Source: JAHBNG01 sp039028975 (lineage in GTDB: Bacteria; Chloroflexota; Anaerolineae; Caldilineales; Caldilineaceae). From it: DNA of 29,499 nt. The stretch is from positions 1 through 29,499 of the forward strand of contig JBCCHB010000187.1 in NCBI GenBank assembly GCA_039028975.1. The letters are read 5' to 3'. The notes beneath the pieces are model-generated. The model made no database searches. It saw only the letters and a program-made list of their open reading frames with translations, and was not told the origin of the DNA. This document shows, piece after piece, positions 24,205 to 29,499 of the stretch. Numbering within the stretch: position 1 is the first letter of the stretch; every line of letters begins with the position of its first letter. The position numbers and the translations under genes are program-made.

Positions 24205-26314
24205 GCGTGATAGCATGACTCTAAATTCAAACTATCAAATCTTGCGAAATCGTGCAGAAGAGACCCTGGAACGTATCTTATCGCTCTCTGCAACAGATGC
24301 CCATGAGGCGCTACAGGAGGTCGACCCTGCCGTCTTTGAACACCTAACTGCCATGGTCTTTGAAGCCAGAGGCTATCGAACCGAGGACATTGGCAATAGG
24401 CGAAACGAAGGCATTGCTCTACTGTTGCGTCGAGGTAGAACGCTAAGCGTCGTGCAGTGTAAACGTTCTAGCGATAGTGTTGGACAGCCAACGGTGCGTG
24501 ATCTCTATGGCACGATGATGCACAACGAAGCTGAAGAGGCTCTTCTTGTTACAACAGGAACCATTACCCGTCAAGCGCGCGAGTGGGCTTTTGGCAAACC
24601 CATTCAGTTGGTCGATGGCTATACATTGGTCGAATGGATAGAATCGAGCAAACCTCAATTATCTAGACGTTCCAGCCAGGCCATAAGTCACGGCAGAATC
24701 AGCCAGAAGGGAATCACTCAAGACAGAATCAGCGAGGACGTCAGCCAAAGTCGATCGTCTTTCAAATGGCTATGGCCAGTGATTGTTGTGGCTCTGATTC
24801 TTTTTGGTGTTGCCGCGGGGTTGGCTCTAACAACCTTTACCGAACGATTAGGCGACACACCAAATGTAGACATAGAACCTACCCAAGGTGAACCAGTGCA
24901 GAGTGAACCGGTTGCGGTAGAAAATGGGCTAGAAGATAATACCCCCGAATTCCGAGAGGAAGATGGCTCATCGAATGTAGATGAGACCAGCACGCCTGAC
25001 GAGATAAGTATACCCGAAAAGAGTGAAACATCAACGCCGATGGAAGCACCTTTACCAGTCTGCAACCGAACGGTTGATCCACGATTCCAAGCGCTCTATC
25101 GCCAAGAAGGTATTGGGTGCCCCAACACGGATCTGCTGGTGATCTGGTCTGCTTGGCAACCCTTTGAGCGCGGCTTCATGTATTGGCGCCAGGATAACGA
25201 TACCTCCTACGTCCTCTTGGGTACAAACGATGGCAAATGGTTTGCCCCAGAACTTCCATCCGGTGTACTTAACGCGAATCGAGGCGCAGCGCCCCCGGGT
25301 GGACAAGCACCAGTCCGAGGATTTGGCTACATCTGGTCCAACGACGATGCTGTGTTTAACAGTCTGGGCTGGGCCACCGATAAAGAAAAGGGCTTCTGTT
25401 CGGCCGTGCAAGGGTTTGAGGCAGGCATTATCATCCAAAGCATTCCGGTCGATTCCTGCTCTGACCAAGGTCACTATAATCAAGCCAAAGCGGCAGATTG
25501 GCAACCGCTTACCATCGTGGCCAACCTGGACGGGCGCTGGGCCAACAGTAGTAATTTGCCTCCGCCAACGAGCGGCACAGAAGAAGAACACGCCACGCCC
25601 CCAGTTCAGCTCCTCCCTGTGAATACCACGCCCACAGATAGCACAGGTACCCGTACCCGCCCGGCGGCCCAGGGAACTTTTCGCGCCTCTCGAATTACAG
25701 GCTTGGTATTGGATGGAGACTTAACAGAATGGGAAGCGGGTCAGTGGATTTCTTTGCAATCAGTGGTCTGGGGCAACGATCAATGGGATGGGCAGACCGA
25801 CCTTTCGGGTACTTTTCAGGTACGGTGGTCAAACGATGGTCTGTGGCTTGCCATTCGAATTACCGATGACCGCTATCAAAGTGGGCCATTCGGCACCAAC
25901 ATGTGGCAGGGTGATGGGCTAGAGATTCATCTGGATCGGGAACTAGAAAATGACTTTACCGACAGCGAATTGAGTCCCGACGACTATCAGATAGGCGTCA
26001 ACTTTGGACCGAGCTTGAACCAAACCACGGCTTATCGTTGGATTCCCTATGAAGAGGAGGGGACCATTCCCATCTCCGGGGCCAGCCGAGAAACGGATGA
26101 TGGCTACCAAGCCGAAATGCTGCTGCCGTGGGAGACCTTTGGTATATCATCCAGCCAGCGCCAACCAGGGACATTGATTGGATTTAACCTGAGCGTCAAC
26201 GACAACGATAGCAACTCACCCAGCCAGGAAACCACGCTTTCCGCTTCGCCAGCCCGCACCAATCACCATACACCAACGGAATGGGGGACGTTAATTTTAG
26301 AAGAGGGGAGATAG
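24203..26314 (+). CDS. Mrr-like nuclease domain fused through a membrane helix to a CBM9-like domain
   Basis: 703 residues from the TTG; an ATG at 24215 would remove four. Neither start has a clear ribosome site. Residues 41-147 match the Mrr_cat restriction-endonuclease fold (VFEHLTAMVFEARGY, VVQCKRSS, LLVTTGTITRQARE, LVDGYTLVEWI). The QCK motif is kept (Q85, K87), but the usual GID aspartate is alanine (GIAL, A72), so it is probably a non-cutting binder. A membrane helix (about 188-210) is followed by an acidic/Ser/Thr/Pro linker (215-285), a cysteine-containing domain (287-447, FERGFMYWRQD, YIWSNDDAVFNSLGWA) of a type seen in exported Chloroflexota proteins, a second linker, and a CBM9-like beta domain (about 495-700, LDGDLTEWEAG, DGLWLAIRITDDR, GDGLEIHLDR). 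A cytoplasmic nuclease-fold sensor linked to an external sugar-binding domain is inferred. Confidence 0.82.
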   Translation: MRDSMTLNSNYQILRNRAEETLERILSLSATDAHEALQEVDPAVFEHLTAMVFEARGYRTEDIGNRRNEGIALLLRRGRTLSVVQCKRSSDSVGQPTVRDLYGTMMHNEAEEALLVTTGTITRQAREWAFGKPIQLVDGYTLVEWIESSKPQLSRRSSQAISHGRISQKGITQDRISEDVSQSRSSFKWLWPVIVVALILFGVAAGLALTTFTERLGDTPNVDIEPTQGEPVQSEPVAVENGLEDNTPEFREEDGSSNVDETSTPDEISIPEKSETSTPMEAPLPVCNRTVDPRFQALYRQEGIGCPNTDLLVIWSAWQPFERGFMYWRQDNDTSYVLLGTNDGKWFAPELPSGVLNANRGAAPPGGQAPVRGFGYIWSNDDAVFNSLGWATDKEKGFCSAVQGFEAGIIIQSIPVDSCSDQGHYNQAKAADWQPLTIVANLDGRWANSSNLPPPTSGTEEEHATPPVQLLPVNTTPTDSTGTRTRPAAQGTFRASRITGLVLDGDLTEWEAGQWISLQSVVWGNDQWDGQTDLSGTFQVRWSNDGLWLAIRITDDRYQSGPFGTNMWQGDGLEIHLDRELENDFTDSELSPDDYQIGVNFGPSLNQTTAYRWIPYEEEGTIPISGASRETDDGYQAEMLLPWETFGISSSQRQPGTLIGFNLSVNDNDSNSPSQETTLSASPARTNHHTPTEWGTLILEEGR

Positions 26315-26350
26315 AAGTGAAAGGTAGGCATTATCGTCCCCCCGGTGAAT

Positions 26351-27529
26351 CTACTCAACAGATGTCTCTTTCCAACCACGCCAAGGCAAATCAACCAGGA
26401 TCTGAATCACAAAAAGAATGGCTACACCTGTAACAACTTGGGTAGGCGTCCATGTTGCACCAAAAATTGCGATGAGCAAAACTCCGCCTGCTGCTCCAAA
26501 ACGCCAAATGGCTCGCCGATCATTGCGTAGCGCACCATCCTCGCGTTCCGTCACTTCGTCGATCAACGCCACAAAGACCAAGTATAGAATTATGGCCCCA
26601 GCATAGAGCCAAAGATATTCGGGTTTCGCCACTTTACTCAAATCCGAAAAGATGAGCTTTTTGGCCGCTACACCAAATGCGGTAATGCCAATGGCTAACG
26701 GCAGATGGGAATAGACCCAGACAAACATGCTACGTGTCTTGTTTACTACGACATGCGAGTCGGCCACATCATCAAAATAGAGCCACCAAAGACCATAGGT
26801 TACGATCAGTCCACTACAGCTAAAGAGAAATATAGGCCAAGTCATCGCCACGGCTGCATCCTGGGAGACGATCTTGATAAAGCTCTCCCCTAATACGATG
26901 ATCGTGAATATCCCATAACGTTCGGCCATATGCTCCAGATGGGCAGGTGTCTGCTGGAGGTATTTGCGGATGTTGGGCAGGAATGGGGTGGCCATATCCA
27001 CAGCCATACCTATGGCCCACAGGATATAGTTGAAGGGCGTAGGCACAAAGGCCGATATAAGCCAAAATAGTGCTGAAATAGAGAATCCTTGTATAAAGCC
27101 CCACGTGACAGAGCGGGACGATTCGACATGAAACCAGGCCCGCACATACATGAGAATCAACAAAACCCGAATAATTACGTAACAGAGCGCAAATTGACCA
27201 GACAGATCCGTAAACGCTCCTTGTATACTCAAGCCCATGGTGGCAATGGCGAAGATTTGAGCGAAGATTAGCAATCGATGCCAGATATCATCTACCACAA
27301 AGCGGTTCATATAGAAGGTGATTCCCGTCCACGACCACCAGATGGGAATAAAGAGGGCGATGAATTCAAGAAAGCCGAGCCAAGAGACATTATGGCTCAG
27401 CAGGTTGCCCAATTGGATAACCGTAGCCACATAGACTAGATCATAGAATAGCTCTAGCCAAGTGACTTTCCGTTCCTTTTCTTCGGAGATTTCTGTGTGT
27501 AAGAGAGGTGGTCGCCAAATAACGTGCAT
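26351..27529 (-). CDS. LtrA-family (low temperature requirement A) membrane protein
   Basis: 392 residues with about ten to eleven membrane helices. LtrA signatures are present: VTWLELFYDLVYVATVIQL near the N-terminus, FIPIWWSWTG, and HMAERYGIFTIIVLGESF in the middle, then LWWLYFDD and SHLPLAIGI. The family was named from a Listeria mutant unable to grow in the cold; its biochemical role is unknown. It is convergent with the nuclease/CBM fusion gene and follows the broken ion-channel gene on the same strand by about 20 nt, so the two were probably one operon. Complete, with no frameshift seen. Confidence 0.88.
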   Translation of the reverse strand: MHVIWRPPLLHTEISEEKERKVTWLELFYDLVYVATVIQLGNLLSHNVSWLGFLEFIALFIPIWWSWTGITFYMNRFVVDDIWHRLLIFAQIFAIATMGLSIQGAFTDLSGQFALCYVIIRVLLILMYVRAWFHVESSRSVTWGFIQGFSISALFWLISAFVPTPFNYILWAIGMAVDMATPFLPNIRKYLQQTPAHLEHMAERYGIFTIIVLGESFIKIVSQDAAVAMTWPIFLFSCSGLIVTYGLWWLYFDDVADSHVVVNKTRSMFVWVYSHLPLAIGITAFGVAAKKLIFSDLSKVAKPEYLWLYAGAIILYLVFVALIDEVTEREDGALRNDRRAIWRFGAAGGVLLIAIFGATWTPTQVVTGVAILFVIQILVDLPWRGWKETSVE

Positions 27530-27551
27530 ATGATTCGTTCTCCTGCTCTGA

Positions 27552-28316
27552 TTAGTTCATTTGCTCTTCAATTAACTCCTCTACCTCTTGCGAAGCATAT
27601 AACCCGACCAACCGCGAAATGATAATCGCCGTATAAAGAACGCCAATACAAGCCTCCAGCGTAGCCGCAGAACGCGCCCACATGGTTAGCGGCAAGATGT
27701 CGCCGTAACCTAACGTGGTTAGATTAACAAAGCTATAATAGGCCAGATGCTGCCAGGGAAATATCTCCCCTGACTGCACAATGCCGTCAGTGAAGGCATG
27801 GCCGCCATCGGTTCGCAAGAATGTTACCGTCTCAATTATACCAAAGGTGGGTACAAAGATGGCACCCAACAGGAGGTAGACAGCACTGGCAGCCTAGAGC
27901 ACATCACGCGTCACCGACTTGGCCCGAAAGATGAACTTCAACAACACCCAAACCACGGTCAACTGAAAGACGGCGATCGAACCATAAGCCGCAAGCTGCG
28001 CCCAAAGTGCCTCTTGATTAAAGGTGTAGGCCGCACCGGCAATCAGCCAGATAAAGCCCAAGATGATGAGCAATCGCCTTACTCTTGGATTGTCTCTTGC
28101 CACCAGAATGCCGGAAACGATCAGGGACATGTAGAGAAGTTGATAACCCAGCAACCAGAGTGGAGAGTTGCCCTCGGTCATGGGGTAGCTAAACTGGACA
28201 ATCACAACCAGGATCAGCAGATAGAGGAGATTGTCATTGGTTGCAAACCGGTTTAGCCAAGTTCTATTTTTCGGCTCGTCGTATTTCTGAATAGCAGGTG
28301 TGGTTTGGGTGCTCAT
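27552..28316 (-). pseudogene. Ion-channel (two-TM potassium-channel type) gene interrupted by one in-frame TAG
   Basis: Read as one frame it spans 254 codons. The first part (28316-27897, 140 residues) has about four hydrophobic helices. A TAG at 27894-27896 interrupts it after SVTRDVL. The same frame continues AASAVYLLLGAIF, then pore helix and filter NLTTLGYGDILP and a last helix, ending at 27552. TxGYGD is the potassium selectivity filter of Ion_trans_2 channels. The break lies inside what should be a membrane helix, with no frame change, so the cause is a nonsense mutation, a sequencing error or readthrough. A TTG at 27869 could restart the pore half, but no Shine-Dalgarno supports it. 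Confidence 0.75.
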
Positions 28317-28514
28317 ATTGATTGCTCAGATAAAATGGCTACGACTGTTGGCTAGAAACTTCCATAGAATACGCGGTTTCCATTTGCCGCTCAGTAAGTC
28401 TAGCCCCCTTTTCGGTGCCGTATGCTAGCCAATCAGAACCACTCCGCTATTAAGAGATATCATCTTGACCAGTGTTGTGATAAGATACCTGATCGGGTGT
28501 GAGAATATAGCCTT
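28317..28514. other. Divergent intergenic region
   Basis: 198 bp between the channel gene (-) and the PAS-GAF gene (+). It must hold both promoters, but I see no clear hexamer pair. No leader-element copy is present here. Confidence 0.4.
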
Positions 28515-29309
28515 ATGCAAAATCAATCATTTATTCCAGAGCAACTATCCGATAGCATTATTGAGAATGTGCATGTTTGGTTGAACGCACTGGATATCAA
28601 TCTTAATATTGTTTTGTGGAATGCAACCGCCGAGAGACTGAGTGGTTATGGCCGTGATGAGGTGCAGGGTCACAATCAGATCTGGACGTGGCTCTATCCT
28701 GATGAGACATACTGTGACCAAATCACAGCTGAGGTTCAATCCGTGCTCTCTACGGAGCGAGGGTATGAAAACTATGAAACGACCATTTTGTGCAAAGATG
28801 GTCAGACACGCACCATGTCATGGAATACCCAAAGCTGGCAGGATGAAGATGGCCACATCCAAGGTGCGCTCTGTTTTGGGTACGATATTACTGAAAGACG
28901 ACGTGCTCGAGAGGTCCTACAGGATGCCCCTAGTGAATTATCCGTTCTCTATGAGATTGCTTCAATTGCCAGCTCTTCAACAGAGCTAAATAGCATATTA
29001 GAAAGCTCGCTAGAGATTGTTTTGTCCACTATGAGGAGTAGCAAGGGCATTATTCACGTAGTAGACAAGCGTACAGAATCCCTGCGATTAGCGGCTCACA
29101 TGGGGCTGCTGTATTCAGACATTCGCCAAATAGAGACGCTACCCTTTGATAGTGACTTGATGGGTAAGGTCGTTAGGCAGGGCATACCACTGGTATTACC
29201 AAATTTAGCGATTGAATTGGCAAATTTAAAATCGGTTCCAGCAAATTTATTGCATAGCTACCTTGGGGCACCCATGCGGGCCAAAGGCAAGGTGTATGTG
29301 ATCCGCTAG
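28515..29309 (+). CDS. PAS-GAF signalling protein, truncated in the GAF domain
   Basis: 264 residues. A PAS domain with its PAC tail occupies about 12-135 (VLWNATAERLSGYGRDEVQG, ICKDGQTR-like strand CKDGQTRTMSW, GYDITERRRARE). A GAF domain starts near 142 (LSVLYEIASIASSSTELNSI) and runs to SYLGAPMRAKGKVYVIR. GAF domains normally continue past this point (a GVL strand and a final helix), usually followed by histidine kinase domains. Here the frame stops 24 nt after AKGKV, in sequence that no longer looks like the family. Hairpins like the ends of an IS200/IS605 element start 55 bp downstream. A 3' truncation by insertion is the likeliest explanation, so the product is probably inactive. Confidence 0.75.
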   Translation: MQNQSFIPEQLSDSIIENVHVWLNALDINLNIVLWNATAERLSGYGRDEVQGHNQIWTWLYPDETYCDQITAEVQSVLSTERGYENYETTILCKDGQTRTMSWNTQSWQDEDGHIQGALCFGYDITERRRAREVLQDAPSELSVLYEIASIASSSTELNSILESSLEIVLSTMRSSKGIIHVVDKRTESLRLAAHMGLLYSDIRQIETLPFDSDLMGKVVRQGIPLVLPNLAIELANLKSVPANLLHSYLGAPMRAKGKVYVIR

Positions 29310-29361
29310 CAATGTTTTGCCCCGGCATTTTATATCCACGATAGAGCAACATGACAAAAAG

Positions 29362-29417
29362 TCAAGCACCACCGGTAAAACCGGTGGCTTGAGTTAATGC
29401 ACCTAGAAGGTGCTCTT
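29362..29417. repeat. Two adjacent hairpins, IS200/IS605-like end
   Basis: Hairpin 1: TCAAG-CA-CCACCGGT, loop AAA, ACCGGTGG-CTTGA (29362-29392), a 13-bp stem with a 2-nt bulge on one side. Hairpin 2: GCACCT-AGA-AGGTGC (29399-29413) followed by TCTTTT. Imperfect bulged hairpins at the ends are the recognition sites of single-strand IS200/IS605 transposases. No transposase lies within the window, so the element, if real, extends beyond 29499 or is only a fragment. Hairpin 2 with its T run could also be a terminator. Confidence 0.45.
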
Positions 29418-29499
29418 TTACTTATCTAATCGAACAACTTGCCTTGGGTGGCATCAGAGTCTTGGTCTCTCTTGTTTTGCCACCGAACGTACTTTTTGA

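Noticed and set aside
27552..27869. Independent small channel gene starting at the TTG 27869
   Set aside because: Upstream residues in the same frame continue the membrane helix through the TAG, and no ribosome site supports a separate start.
1..29499. tRNA, rRNA and CRISPR arrays
   Set aside because: No cloverleaf-like sequence with a T-loop, no rRNA signature words and no regularly spaced 25-37 bp repeats were seen by eye.

Overview
The window looks like a chromosomal segment from a Chloroflexota bacterium, most likely an Anaerolineae/Caldilineae-type lineage. This is inferred from a secreted DUF11-type protein ending in a YLPLV-like tail, several Chloroflexota-style secreted proteins with threonine/proline linkers, a CIRCE-controlled groESL operon, TPR and STAND proteins, and moderate GC. 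No rRNA, tRNA or CRISPR array was seen, so the assignment rests on protein style only. TAG serves as a normal stop (for example after the gene at 5048).

Layout. 1-305 is AT-rich with a 110-bp palindrome. 306-2945 (-) encodes an unusual exported protein with four OsmC-like domains followed by two YdhR-like domains. 2946-3955 is a gene-free kilobase with a strong hairpin and a 200-bp palindromic, MITE-like element. Then come an FkbM methyltransferase (-), a secreted protein of unknown function (+), an HD-domain hydrolase (-), and the groES-groEL operon (-) with promoter, perfect CIRCE operator and terminator. Next is a STAND ATPase with TPRs (-). A likely minus-strand operon of zinc alcohol dehydrogenase, membrane-anchored TPR protein, SLC13-type transporter and small Rossmann protein runs 16127 to 11762. 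An 870-bp gap leads to a plus-strand pair: a membrane protein with a very long Q/N/G/P/Y-rich N-terminus, and the primosomal helicase PriA. Then a DUF11-type secreted protein (-), a protein fusing an Mrr-like nuclease domain, a membrane segment and a CBM9-like domain (+), an LtrA-family membrane protein (-), an ion-channel gene broken by one in-frame TAG (-), and a PAS-GAF protein cut short next to IS200/IS605-like hairpins (+).

The most interesting signal is non-coding. A ~100-130 bp palindromic element occurs four times (about 4928-5036, 16848-16985, 23845-23957, 24079-24204), always in the same orientation. Three copies end 10-20 nt before the start codon of a gene for a membrane or exported protein, and the fourth lies in tandem upstream of one of these. 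Two copies carry a near-consensus sigma-70 promoter at their left edge (17-bp spacers), so the element would form the 5' leader of the mRNA. It could be a structured leader RNA, a MITE-like mobile promoter/leader, or both. Other palindromic repeats (180-289, 3549-3748, 11585-11655) show that the genome carries several dispersed repeat families.
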